Source: M3007 sp033764075
GTDB lineage: Bacteria > Bacteroidota > Bacteroidia > Chitinophagales > Saprospiraceae
Reading direction: 5' to 3'
Assembly: GCA_033764075.1 (NCBI GenBank)
Contig: JANRJH010000050.1
Coordinates: 1-64,000, forward strand
DNA: 64,000 nucleotides
The position numbers and the translations under genes were made by a program. Within the stretch, counting starts at the first letter, position 1. The number at the start of each line of letters is the position of its first letter. The notes beneath the pieces were generated by a model. The model saw nothing but the letters and a program-made list of their open reading frames with translations. It searched no databases and had not been told where the DNA came from. Positions 1 to 8,175 of this stretch are shown in pieces.

Positions 1-1
1 C

Positions 2-130
2 GATGAGTTCAAACAGGAAATCGTGCTTTTCCTCAATAATCTCAACCTCTATAAAGAGGAACTCAAATCACTGCTGACCTTAAATTTCAGGACAGTAGGG
101 GGCACCTCTTTTCATTCCCAAACCTCTTAA
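2..130 (+). CDS. 3' end of an unidentified protein (partial)
   Basis: An open frame enters from the left edge and runs 42 codons to a TAA at 128-130. The visible tail is Leu/Asn/Lys-rich and helical, ending in a polar stretch with GGTSFHSQTS. No family is recognisable from so short a piece. The next gene can begin 2 nt later (TTG at 133) or at the ATG at 175, so the two are probably co-transcribed. Codon use is AT-rich like the genes that follow, which places it in the same accessory segment. Confidence 0.6.
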   Translation, partial: DEFKQEIVLFLNNLNLYKEELKSLLTLNFRTVGGTSFHSQTS

Positions 131-174
131 TTTTGGGTATAGTAAGCCTTTACAAAATTGAAACATTGTTGAAA

Positions 175-2232
175 ATGAAGCCTTTTGATGAAACAAATAT
201 CAAAAAGGCTATACCATCATTTTTTCTGGTCACTAGCCCCAATGAAAAATATGTGAAGCCAAACTTCTCCGAAATTGAGGGAAATATTAAAGGGGGCACT
301 TTGCCCAAAGTAATTCTAATATCTGCGGCTGGCGCAACAGGGAAAAGTGAACTTACCAAACATCTATCTTCAAGTCTAAAAATCCCAGTTTTTGATTTAT
401 CCAAACATGACCCGGTTGCAAGCAATTCACTAACGGGATTATTTTTTGAAACGCTTGGCCCAATGGGGCTTGGTAAATTTGTTGAAGAACTCACGACAGG
501 AAACGGAGGACTGATTATAGATGCTTTGGATGAAGGTCTTCTTAAAACAAAGATAGAAGGCTTTAATGCTTTTCTAGATGGTATCGTTAGTATTTGCGAA
601 AATGCTTTGAATACACCATTCATATTATTAGGAAGAACACAGGTAATAGAACATTCATGGCTGTATTTTGAGGAAAAAGGCATAGATTCTTCTCTTTTGA
701 AAATAGAACCGTTTACCACTGAACAAGCAATAGAATTTATTAACAAGCAAATCGGGGAAACTAATTACGACAAACAGTATCAAGAAGTAAGAGACTATAT
801 AATAAATTCAGTAGAAGGTTTCTTTAAAAGTACTTCCGCAATAAGTAAAAAAGAATACCAATCGTTTATTGGCTATGCCCCAGTTTTACAATCAATCACA
901 ACTCTCCTTAAAAAAACAAAAAACTATAAGTCCTTATACGAAGAACTTGCTAGAAAAAACGACAAAGGAATAGATTTAATCTTGTCTATAGTTGAATACA
1001 TACTGATTAGGGATAAAGAAGAAAAAATTAAGCCACTTTTGCTGGAAAACCTTTTGAGTGGAAGACCACAAGATTTTTCTGATTTGGTCAATCATTCGGC
1101 ATATTCTATTGAAGAGCAATGTGCTAGGATATTGTCAAGTCAAATTTCGAAGCCCATTGTTTTTACTTTAACAAACGATATGGCATTTAATCATCAATAC
1201 GAGGAAAAAATTACCGAATGGCTGAAAGAACATCCTTTTATACAAGAAGGAAATATTCAAAATGCTGTTTTCGAATGCTATATCATAGCGACATTGATGC
1301 AAAAGTCTAAATATAATAAATCTATTTGTGAATACTTAAGAAATAAATACAAAGATGCATTCATGTTATTTTTTATTTTTGATAAACTTTCAGAAAGCAG
1401 GAAAATAGATAGTCAGTACCTGCCTTATTTATTAGCCTCAATTAAATCTCTTGATGATAGTCAGGTATTTTCAACTATGCATATTGAGAGCGAAGACGAT
1501 GAAGATGACGCTTCAGATATAACAACCTGTGAGGTTGAGTTTTCTATTAATTCTTCCGAAATTATCAAGTATTCTTTCAACCTCTCCATTGAAAAAAACG
1601 AACATTTATATTTGGGTGACTTTTTGTCAAATATTAGTATTAATGCTCCTATTAACATTGTCTTAAATGGTAAAAGGAGTGTATTAAGTCCCGCAGTCAG
1701 CATACTTTGCTCAAAAATAACGATTAATACTTCGGAATTTGTTGTTGAAAAAGGCATGCAAAATATGGAAGGAATTCATTTCGAATGTGATGAGTTTTTT
1801 ATTGACTATTCGGGAGGGCAAGTACCCGTATTGGTTAATCATTTAGATGATAATCAAAATTTTTCAATTTTTTCTAATCACCGACCAGATTTTCCATTTG
1901 GAGACTATCTAGTAGATAGTGGCATTTCAAAATTTGACCCTTTATTAATTGAAAAATATCTCAGGCTACGAAAAATATTAATGCTTTTTCGATCTCATAG
2001 TAAAGGCGAGATGGCTAAATATAGAGACAAAATTGAGCATAAAAGGGTTTTACGTAATGAAATGGGGGAAAAAATATTAGAATTATTATTAAAAAGTAAG
2101 GTTTTGTATCATGACACAACTTTTTATTATTGGGAACCAGACATTGCGCATGAAGAATTAGGGATAACTTATTTGGATTTAAAGCGCAAAATAATTAATC
2201 AAAAAACGATTGATTTTTTGAATAAAATATAA
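175..2232 (+). CDS. NACHT/STAND-like P-loop NTPase, possible defence protein
   Basis: A 685-residue protein when started at the ATG at 175; an in-frame TTG at 133 would add 14 residues. Seen: Walker A near residues 50-59 (SAAGATGKSE), a Walker B with the acidic LIIDALDEG form near 115, and an arginine-containing LLGRTQ segment near 165 that fits a sensor or arginine finger. About 450 residues without recognisable motifs follow, with an acidic EDDEDD run in the middle. The LIIDALDE form is typical of NACHT/STAND ATPases, which act as switch proteins in bacterial immunity and signalling. The function here is inferred. The partial gene just upstream could be a partner. The following gene is a nuclease, but an attC-like hairpin separates the two, so they may be independent cassettes. 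Strongly AT-rich compared with the genes after 3.76 kb. Confidence 0.65.
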   Translation: MKPFDETNIKKAIPSFFLVTSPNEKYVKPNFSEIEGNIKGGTLPKVILISAAGATGKSELTKHLSSSLKIPVFDLSKHDPVASNSLTGLFFETLGPMGLGKFVEELTTGNGGLIIDALDEGLLKTKIEGFNAFLDGIVSICENALNTPFILLGRTQVIEHSWLYFEEKGIDSSLLKIEPFTTEQAIEFINKQIGETNYDKQYQEVRDYIINSVEGFFKSTSAISKKEYQSFIGYAPVLQSITTLLKKTKNYKSLYEELARKNDKGIDLILSIVEYILIRDKEEKIKPLLLENLLSGRPQDFSDLVNHSAYSIEEQCARILSSQISKPIVFTLTNDMAFNHQYEEKITEWLKEHPFIQEGNIQNAVFECYIIATLMQKSKYNKSICEYLRNKYKDAFMLFFIFDKLSESRKIDSQYLPYLLASIKSLDDSQVFSTMHIESEDDEDDASDITTCEVEFSINSSEIIKYSFNLSIEKNEHLYLGDFLSNISINAPINIVLNGKRSVLSPAVSILCSKITINTSEFVVEKGMQNMEGIHFECDEFFIDYSGGQVPVLVNHLDDNQNFSIFSNHRPDFPFGDYLVDSGISKFDPLLIEKYLRLRKILMLFRSHSKGEMAKYRDKIEHKRVLRNEMGEKILELLLKSKVLYHDTTFYYWEPDIAHEELGITYLDLKRKIINQKTIDFLNKI

Positions 2233-2235
2233 AAA

Positions 2236-2327
2236 CTGACAACAATGCAATCAACGCCAACCGCCGCCAAAGCCAAACTCGCAAAGCCAATGCAGGCGGC
2301 GGTACGCGTGAGTGCCCCCGTTAATAC
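2236..2327 (+). repeat. attC-like recombination site (integron cassette boundary)
   Basis: Imperfect hairpin starting 3 nt after the NTPase stop. The inner stem is ACCGCCGCC (2260-2268) pairing with GGCGGCGGT (2295-2303). The outer arms are equal in length and carry CTGACAAC on the left and GTTAATAC on the right, in the positions of the R'' and R' boxes of integron attC sites. The right arm contains AGTGCCCCCGTTA, identical to the right arm of the element at 52496-52561. The simple GTT core plus unpaired bases in the stem argue for attC rather than a terminator. Confidence 0.55.
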
Positions 2328-2341
2328 TAAATTCAAACGAG

Positions 2342-3736
2342 ATGGATTGGAAAAAATACGAATCGATAATTTTTGAGATATATAAATTAGCATATCCTGA
2401 TACTAAAATACAGTACAATCAAAAGATACTTGGAAGATATTCGAAGACAGAAAGACAAATAGATGTATTAATTGAAGGCCGCATAGCTGGCAGAAAATTT
2501 TTGCTTGTCTTTGATGGCAAATATTACTCAAAAAAAATTGATGTAAAGCATGTTGAAGAATTTATATCAATGATTGAAGATATTAATGCCGCTCAAGGCA
2601 TTTTAATAACTTCAAAAGGCTATACGCAAGCTGCTATTAATAGAGCATATTACGGTCCAACTGAAGTTGAATTAGACATATTAAACTTTGATGAATTAAA
2701 GGACTTTCAAGGTTTCGATGGATTGACCTACAGTGATGAGCATGGCGTAATTATTCCAGCTCCATTTGGGTGGATTGTAGATGGGACGCGGAGAGAAGGA
2801 TCAATTGCAACCTTATATCAAAGAGGAAAGACATACGAAGACGCACTTGGAAGTGGTGAATTAATATATGTAAATATTTTCAATTATGATGAAGAAATAT
2901 TGGGCTTAGAGGATGTGTTTAAATTTCATGAAATAGCTACGAAAGAATTTCACCCAAAAGCATCATTTGAATACTTCGATGCAATAAAAAGGGCAGATGG
3001 CAGGCCGACAAAAATCAGAAAAATCCTAAGAGAAGAGACTCGTCTTCATGAATACACCGGATTTGTTGATTTTGGTGAATTTTGTGTCTTTTGTGTTCTT
3101 TTAACCCCCGAAGAGCTTCAACATAAGAACATAAGAAAGCTTGAGTATTGTATCGAACGAATGATGCCTTTAAAAGTCAATTTAGATAGTCTTGCAACTG
3201 TTGAAATTGCTAAACGTGAAAGAATTCTGGCAAATACAGCATCAATCGAAGAAAAGGCTGAAATTCTAATTAGTATTGCTGAAATATACAGAGATATTAA
3301 AGCTTTTGCCAAGGCTAAAGAAAAGTATGAAGAGAGCATACAAGTATTTCCTGAATGCTATGGCGCCAGATTAGGACTTCTTGAAATAGGTTTTAAGACT
3401 GAAAATCGGAATAGACTAATTGAGGACCTTTACAACTTATCGCCTGGACATAGGCAAATATGTGATGATTTAGTGAGATTGTGCTTACAATATGAGGAAA
3501 TCAATTTCCTTGAAGGTTTTTTCGAGAAAAAAATTCAAGAACATTATGGAAAACATGAAGAATTAGGTAATCTTTATTTTTCATGGGGTGATCTAAATTA
3601 CTCAATTGGACGAAATCTAAAAGCATTGGCTTACATGAAATTGGCGAGGGAAAATTTCTTAAAATGTTTCGACTTAAGTCACCCTGCATTGCTTGCAATC
3701 GAAAAAGTAATAAAAGAATTAGAAATTAAAAAATAA
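2342..3736 (+). CDS. Mrr-like PD-(D/E)XK restriction endonuclease with C-terminal TPR-like helices
   Basis: 464 residues. The N-terminal 120 residues match the Mrr/restriction-endonuclease-like fold: Glu8 in the first helix, Asp41 in RQIDV, then Asp58-Gly-Lys60 (the D-x-K core) in LLVFDGKYY, and a downstream QGILITSKGY strand typical of Mrr_cat domains. A middle region of unknown fold (about 130-290) follows, then helical TPR-like repeats (about 300-464) that may bind partners. The ATG at 2342 is chosen because the longer frame opens with GTG at 2312 inside the attC-like hairpin. Expected role: cleavage of foreign, perhaps modified, DNA (type IV-like) or an effector nuclease. No methyltransferase lies next to it. 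Confidence 0.7.
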   Translation: MDWKKYESIIFEIYKLAYPDTKIQYNQKILGRYSKTERQIDVLIEGRIAGRKFLLVFDGKYYSKKIDVKHVEEFISMIEDINAAQGILITSKGYTQAAINRAYYGPTEVELDILNFDELKDFQGFDGLTYSDEHGVIIPAPFGWIVDGTRREGSIATLYQRGKTYEDALGSGELIYVNIFNYDEEILGLEDVFKFHEIATKEFHPKASFEYFDAIKRADGRPTKIRKILREETRLHEYTGFVDFGEFCVFCVLLTPEELQHKNIRKLEYCIERMMPLKVNLDSLATVEIAKRERILANTASIEEKAEILISIAEIYRDIKAFAKAKEKYEESIQVFPECYGARLGLLEIGFKTENRNRLIEDLYNLSPGHRQICDDLVRLCLQYEEINFLEGFFEKKIQEHYGKHEELGNLYFSWGDLNYSIGRNLKALAYMKLARENFLKCFDLSHPALLAIEKVIKELEIKK

Positions 3737-3762
3737 GCATAACTCTGAACCCCCACCCACCC

Positions 3763-4125
3763 ATGAAACAACCCACTCAAACCATAGACGAATACCTACA
3801 ACCCTTCCCCCTCGACGTCCGGGAAAAACTCCTGAAAGTGCGCCAAACCATCCTCGACAACGCGCCCGGGGCCGAAGAAGGCATCGCTTACGGCATGCCG
3901 GCGTACAAAACCCACCAAAAACCCCTGGTCTATTTCGCCGGGTTCGCCAAACACATCGGCTTTTACGCAACGCCCACCGGGCACAAACAATTTGCCGAAC
4001 AACTGAGCGGGTATAAACAGGGCAAGGGATCCGTCCAGTTTCCGCTCGACCAGCCCATTCCGTACGACCTGATCGCGGAAATTGTGCGTTTCCGGGTGGC
4101 GGAAAACGCGGAAAAAAAGAAATAG
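3763..4125 (+). CDS. DUF1801 (YdhG/YobT-like) domain protein
   Basis: 120 residues. The pattern of IDEYLQPFPLDVREKLLKVR, followed by an AEEGIAYGMPAY motif and a FYATPTGHKQF segment, is characteristic of the DUF1801/YdhG family of small cytoplasmic proteins. No biochemical role is established for this family. The gene is GC-rich and marks the return to core-type composition after the AT-rich first 3.74 kb. It lies 26 nt after the nuclease stop, with no terminator visible between them. Confidence 0.8.
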   Translation: MKQPTQTIDEYLQPFPLDVREKLLKVRQTILDNAPGAEEGIAYGMPAYKTHQKPLVYFAGFAKHIGFYATPTGHKQFAEQLSGYKQGKGSVQFPLDQPIPYDLIAEIVRFRVAENAEKKK

Positions 4126-4189
4126 GCGCCGGGCCAGCAGTTTGACATCCGATAAAACGCCCTCCTGTTGGTACTACGGCATCAAAAAC

Positions 4190-4220
4190 TTGCTCGTTTC
4201 GTTTATTTCGATTATCTTTG
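4190..4220 (+). promoter_or_regulatory. Bacteroidota-type promoter for the HTH antitoxin gene
   Basis: TTG at 4190-4192, a 20-nt spacer, then TATCTTTG at 4213-4220. This fits the TTG / TAnnTTTG consensus of the primary sigma factor in Bacteroidota. The start codon of the downstream gene is at 4248. Confidence 0.65.
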
Positions 4221-4247
4221 CGTCTCATATCCAACTACCCATACACC

Positions 4248-4703
4248 ATGGTATTCACAGAGGAAATCAGGAAACCGACCAAAGACGAACAACAGTTGGC
4301 CATGGAGTCCTTCCATGCGCTTACCAACGCCATTGCGCAGGTGCACGTCGAAAATCCGGAGATTGAGATCGAAGAAACGCAGGAAAAGATCCGCATTCCG
4401 CTGAAAGCCCTGAAACTTTTGGCCAAAGTCCTTCAAGCGACCAGCGAGGGCAAACCCATCTCGATTATCCCCATCGCTACGGAAATGACAACCCAGGCTG
4501 CCGCCGAGTTGCTGGGGTGCTCCCGCCCGCATTTTGTTAAATTGCTTGAATCTGGTGAAATCAAATTCACCAAAGTAGGTAAGCACCGAAGGGTGAAGTT
4601 TGAGGACGTCCTGGACTATAAAAAACTGATGAAGGCCCGGCAAAGAGAACTGCTTGAACAGATTATGCGTGCAGACGAAGAATCCGGATTATATGATACA
4701 TAG
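4248..4703 (+). CDS. Excisionase-type HTH antitoxin, now without an intact toxin
   Basis: 151 residues. The central segment TTQAAAELLGCSRPHFVKLL, followed by GEIKFTKVGKHRRVKFEDVL, is a MerR/excisionase-like winged helix (HTH_17). The N-terminal half is helical and acidic. Proteins of this layout are usually antitoxins encoded directly upstream of PIN-domain toxins. A PIN start codon does overlap its last codons (4693), but that toxin is cut off after about 20 codons. The start at 4248 is supported by a good promoter 28 nt upstream. Confidence 0.75.
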   Translation: MVFTEEIRKPTKDEQQLAMESFHALTNAIAQVHVENPEIEIEETQEKIRIPLKALKLLAKVLQATSEGKPISIIPIATEMTTQAAAELLGCSRPHFVKLLESGEIKFTKVGKHRRVKFEDVLDYKKLMKARQRELLEQIMRADEESGLYDT

Positions 4704-4755
4704 CGTTCGATTCACTTGCGTGCTCGACACAAATGTGATATTTCCGATTGACCTT
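4693..4755 (+). pseudogene. Remnant of a PIN-domain toxin (5' end only)
   Basis: The ATG at 4693 overlaps the antitoxin stop by 11 nt, the usual toxin-antitoxin arrangement. The first codons encode MIHSVRFTCVLDTNVIFPID, which contains the VLDTNV strand and first catalytic Asp of PIN-domain RNases. From about 4755 the resemblance ends, and the frame continues through sequence that looks like the 5' flank of the HtrA-like gene. A deletion seems to have removed the rest of the toxin. As a result one frame runs unbroken from here into the protease. Confidence 0.6.
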
Positions 4756-4863
4756 GAACGCCACTTTGTCACCCCCCACCTGTCATACCGTCGCATTCCC
4801 AAACTGGCACAATTCTCGCCACCCCACAGCGACACCCCGGGAGCCATCAACGCCATCCCTGCC

Positions 4864-5913
4864 ATGCTCCACTTCCTCGCCCATTCGGGCCCTTCCGCCG
4901 CCCCTGAGCACACCCCGCATCCCCTTTCCCGCGATTTCTCCCTGCTCGACGCCTATTCCCAGACCGTCGTGGCCGTCGCCCAGCGCGCCGGCGGCGCCGT
5001 GGCCCACCTGAAGGTGCGCAAGGCCGCCGCCAAAAACCAGCCCAACAACCGCCGCAACCCCGAGCGCGAGGGCTCCGGCTCCGGCTTTCTCATCAGCACC
5101 GACGGCTTCCTCGTCACCAACAGCCACGTGGTGAGTGGCGCAGAAGCCATTGAAGCCCAGTTCTCCGACGGACGCAGCTTTGCCGCCCAGATCGTCGGCG
5201 ACGACCCGGCTTCCGACCTCGCCGTGGTCAAGATCGACGGCAGCGGGTTCAACACCCTGCCCTTCGGCGCCGGCGAGCACGTCCGGGTGGGCCAGATCGC
5301 CATCGCCATCGGCAACCCCTACGGATTCCAGCATTCGGTGACCGCAGGCGTGGTCAGCGCCCTGGGGCGCAGCCTGCGCAGCCAGAGCGGACGCCTGATC
5401 GACGACGTCATCCAGACCGACGCGGCCCTCAACCCCGGCAACTCGGGCGGACCGCTGGTCAACTCCTTCGGCGAGGTGATCGGCGTCAACACCGCCGTCA
5501 TCCTGCCCGCCCAGGGGCTGTGCTTCGCCGTGGCGTCCAACCTGACCCAGTTCGTGGTGGGCAAACTCATCCTCGAAGGCCGCGTCCGGCGCGCCTGGCT
5601 GGGCATCGGCGCCCAGGCCGTGCCCATCGCCCCCAAACTGCAACAACTGCTGGACAACACCGCGGGCCCGGCCGCCGCCAATACCGAAGCCGCCGCCCTG
5701 CTCGTGCAAACCATCGAGCCCGACGGCCCGGCCAACAACGCCGACCTCCAGCCCGGCGACCTCATCGTGCGCTTCAACGGCGCCCCCCTGGCCTCCATCG
5801 ATACCCTGCACAAGATGCTCGACGAGCGCACCATCGGCAAACCGGCCGAACTGACCATCCTGCGCAACCAGCGACTGGTGAAGGTGAACGTGGTGCCCGG
5901 GGAGATGGGTTAA
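4864..5913 (+). CDS. HtrA/DegP-like trypsin-fold serine protease with one PDZ domain
   Basis: 349 residues from the ATG at 4864. The catalytic triad is complete: His88 in TNSHVV, Asp118 in ASDLAVV and Ser194 in GNSGGPL. A single C-terminal PDZ domain includes PDGPANNADLQPGDLIVRF. No signal peptide or transmembrane segment is evident from this start, unlike periplasmic DegP/DegQ, so a cytoplasmic location or a missed start is possible. The frame is open upstream to 4654, but the extra 70 codons come from the truncated PIN toxin and its junction and are not part of the protease family. Expected role: protein quality control. Confidence 0.85.
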   Translation: MLHFLAHSGPSAAPEHTPHPLSRDFSLLDAYSQTVVAVAQRAGGAVAHLKVRKAAAKNQPNNRRNPEREGSGSGFLISTDGFLVTNSHVVSGAEAIEAQFSDGRSFAAQIVGDDPASDLAVVKIDGSGFNTLPFGAGEHVRVGQIAIAIGNPYGFQHSVTAGVVSALGRSLRSQSGRLIDDVIQTDAALNPGNSGGPLVNSFGEVIGVNTAVILPAQGLCFAVASNLTQFVVGKLILEGRVRRAWLGIGAQAVPIAPKLQQLLDNTAGPAAANTEAAALLVQTIEPDGPANNADLQPGDLIVRFNGAPLASIDTLHKMLDERTIGKPAELTILRNQRLVKVNVVPGEMG

Positions 5914-5929
5914 TCCGGGGGGCTTTTCC

Positions 5930-6073
5930 GCACTTGAGTGATGGAACACAGATGAAACGGATCGCTATGCGAACACAGATAGTCACGGATTTTTTTATTT
6001 TTTTGTGCAAAAATCCGCGATAATCCGTGTTCGCGAAGCGATCCGTTAAATCCGCGTGCCATCACTCAAGTGC
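5930..6073. repeat. Dispersed long-hairpin intergenic element, copy 1
   Basis: Ends in a perfect 15-bp inverted repeat, GCACTTGAGTGATGG (5930-5944) against CCATCACTCAAGTGC (6059-6073). The interior is also largely self-complementary: CGGATCGCT...GCGAACACAGAT on the left matches the complement of ATCCGTGTTCGCGAAGCGATCCG on the right in imperfect form. Related sequence occurs at 10921-10988 and 29116-29210. It sits between convergent genes and may act as a terminator, but its recurrence marks it as a repeat family. Confidence 0.75.
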
Positions 6074-6079
6074 GCGCGC

Positions 6080-7561
6080 CTAAAACTCAATCTCATAACA
6101 CCCCGCATCCGGCGTCACCGCATCCCGAACCTTCCCGTCCAGGTCAAGCTCGATGCCCGGAATGGGCACGGCGTAACGGTTGGCGATGGAGTGCAGCGTA
6201 TCCAGCCGGTACAGGTCTTCGTTGGGGTCGATGAAAATGGTGTCCTGCAAGGTGGCGTACAGGCACGGTTGGCAGTTATCCGGGAAGTCGGGCCAGGCAT
6301 CCGGGTCGAGCAGGTCGCGCACCCGCACGATGCAGTGCTCGAAGCGGTATCGGAACACGTTGGGGTCGCCCACCCGGTCGAACAGCACAAGCTGGTCGGC
6401 GCGGCTGCCGCTGAGGATGCAGTTGCGGAAAACGACGTCGAGCGGGTTGAGCAGGAAGTCGCTGCACAGCTGGTCCAGACAAAGCGCGTTACCCAAACGC
6501 AGGGCCACGCCGTTCACGCCGTAGCTGGCCGCGGTGCAGTAGTCGAACCGGTACGTGCCGCCGTATTCCAGCTGTATGGAGAATCCGGTATTGTTGTAGA
6601 ACAGGCAGTTTTCGGCCGTGATCGCGGCGTGGATGCCGATCAGTCCGCTGTTGGCGGTGTTGTGAATCAGGCTGTTGCGGAGGGTGAGGTCGGCCGCGGA
6701 ATCCACGCGGATGCCCACGATGGAGTTGCGCACGATGCAGTGTTCGATGCGGTGCCCGGAGGTGCCGGCCTGCAGCCAGAGGCCGGTCCACTGCCCGGGG
6801 GTGTTTTCGAACTCGGGCTCCAGCCGGTCGCCCTCGAAAATGACCGGTTTGTCCCGGGTGCCCTCCACGATGAGCCTGCCGCTGCCCTGAAAGGCGAGGA
6901 AGCCGTCGTTGTACGTGACGCTGGTGGTGTCGGTTTCCTGCTTGGCGAGTCCGCCGTGCACATGGATGCGGGCGCCGGCGGGGATGCGCACCGTGCAGTC
7001 GTCGATCACCAGCACGCCGTAGATGACATAGGGGCGGGGGTCGTCCCACACCCATTCTCCGCCGTTGCAGCCAAAAGCGTTGATGTTGCCGGCGTCGAAG
7101 CGGCTGGGCAGGTACACGGCGTTTTGGCCGTAGGCTTCGAGCGTCACTTTCTGGACGTTGCCGTTGGTCTCGAAGACCAGGTTTTCGCTGATGACAAACG
7201 GGCTGCTGGAGGGCGGCTCGTCGGGGTTGATCGTCACCTCGGCGAACACGTACAGGCTGTCTTCGGGGGCGATTTCGAGGTTGGTGTGCTCGTCGCCGGG
7301 CAGACCGTCCACATTCAGGTTGAAGCGGGAGGCGCCACCGTCTTCCAGGTAAATCCGGGAGATGCGGATGGACTCCTTGTGCGGGTTGAACACCTTGAAG
7401 AAACGCGTAGCCGACCCCAGTTGGGTGAACACGGTGTCGAAGCGCAGGGTGTCGGTGCTGAACGAGATGGTATCCCCGGCATCGGTGGTGAAGGTTTCTT
7501 TCTGGCAATAGGCGATCAGGAGAACGGCCGGCAGTAGGATGAGGAACAGCCTTCGAAGCAT
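6080..7561 (-). CDS. Right-handed parallel beta-helix lipoprotein
   Basis: 493 residues. The N-terminus is a lipoprotein-like signal (hydrophobic run, then LIAYC), so the protein is probably anchored in the outer membrane. Residues 30-150 form a beta-rich N-domain. Residues 180-420 have the regular short-strand pattern of pectate-lyase-like parallel beta-helices (repeats such as HRIEHCIVRNSIVGIRV and LTLRNSLIHNT). The C-terminus TPDAGCYEIEF is common in Bacteroidota surface proteins with right-handed beta-helices. The enzymatic role is unknown and polysaccharide binding or cleavage is possible. It is convergent with the HtrA-like gene across the long-hairpin element. Confidence 0.75.
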   Translation of the reverse strand: MLRRLFLILLPAVLLIAYCQKETFTTDAGDTISFSTDTLRFDTVFTQLGSATRFFKVFNPHKESIRISRIYLEDGGASRFNLNVDGLPGDEHTNLEIAPEDSLYVFAEVTINPDEPPSSSPFVISENLVFETNGNVQKVTLEAYGQNAVYLPSRFDAGNINAFGCNGGEWVWDDPRPYVIYGVLVIDDCTVRIPAGARIHVHGGLAKQETDTTSVTYNDGFLAFQGSGRLIVEGTRDKPVIFEGDRLEPEFENTPGQWTGLWLQAGTSGHRIEHCIVRNSIVGIRVDSAADLTLRNSLIHNTANSGLIGIHAAITAENCLFYNNTGFSIQLEYGGTYRFDYCTAASYGVNGVALRLGNALCLDQLCSDFLLNPLDVVFRNCILSGSRADQLVLFDRVGDPNVFRYRFEHCIVRVRDLLDPDAWPDFPDNCQPCLYATLQDTIFIDPNEDLYRLDTLHSIANRYAVPIPGIELDLDGKVRDAVTPDAGCYEIEF

Positions 7562-7593
7562 GTACGGTGTTTTTTTGCGCTAAGGTAGCGGAA

Positions 7594-8175
7594 TCACCCC
7601 AGGATTTGGCTTGCCAGACATTCGCCCAGCAAACCGGAGACCAGGGTATCCTGAGCGGAATAGACGCGTTGATCGAGGAAAACGTTGTCCAGCGGTCGCC
7701 TGCACACCTCAATGTGCCCGGCCGCCAGGTTCACGAGCCATACCTCTGGGATGCCGGCCCGGGCGTACAGCGGCAACTTGACCTGCCGGTCTTTCTCCAG
7801 GGATGAATCGGCGACTTCCACCAGCAGCAGGATGTCCGAGGGGCCCGGGTGCGCACTTTGGTAAAAATCCGGTAGAAAGCGCAGGACAGCCAGATCGGGC
7901 TCCGGCTCGGAATGCGCGTTCAGCCTGACGGGATTTTGAACGCTGAGCAGGTATTGGGATTCATCGAGATGGGCCGTAAAGAAACGGGTCAACTTGTTCA
8001 CCATCCCGGCATGTGGGCTGTTTACAGGGCTCATGGCATAAATTTCGCCGTCGAGCAGCTCTGTACGCCCTGTTTCCGGCAAGATGCCGGAAGCGGCCAT
8101 GCGGTAGTATTCGTCTACCGTGAACCGGTAGCGCATGGTTGGGGAGGTCGAAAGATCGGGAGCGGCGGTGGTCAT
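7594..8175 (-). CDS. Uma2-family PD-(D/E)XK nuclease-fold protein
   Basis: 193 residues from the ATG whose complement is at 8173-8175. Family hallmarks: MRYRFTVDEYYRM near the N-terminus, ELLDGEIYAMSP, PEPDLAVLRF, then LLLVEVADSSLEKDRQVKLPLYARAGI. This matches Uma2 (DUF820) proteins, whose restriction-endonuclease fold has the Asp of EPDL and the Glu of VEV with a downstream Lys. The biological role of Uma2 proteins is unsettled. The gene is monocistronic, with no methyltransferase nearby. Confidence 0.85.
   Translation of the reverse strand: MTTAAPDLSTSPTMRYRFTVDEYYRMAASGILPETGRTELLDGEIYAMSPVNSPHAGMVNKLTRFFTAHLDESQYLLSVQNPVRLNAHSEPEPDLAVLRFLPDFYQSAHPGPSDILLLVEVADSSLEKDRQVKLPLYARAGIPEVWLVNLAAGHIEVCRRPLDNVFLDQRVYSAQDTLVSGLLGECLASQILG

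Noticed and set aside
4654..5913. A PIN-HtrA fusion protein of 419 residues
   Set aside because: The first 70 codons combine the antitoxin overlap, a truncated PIN start and intergenic sequence; the native protease start at 4864 fits better.
6056..7537. 493-codon open frame on the + strand opposite the beta-helix lipoprotein
   Set aside because: Antisense shadow in GC-rich DNA; the - strand frame has a signal peptide and beta-helix pattern.
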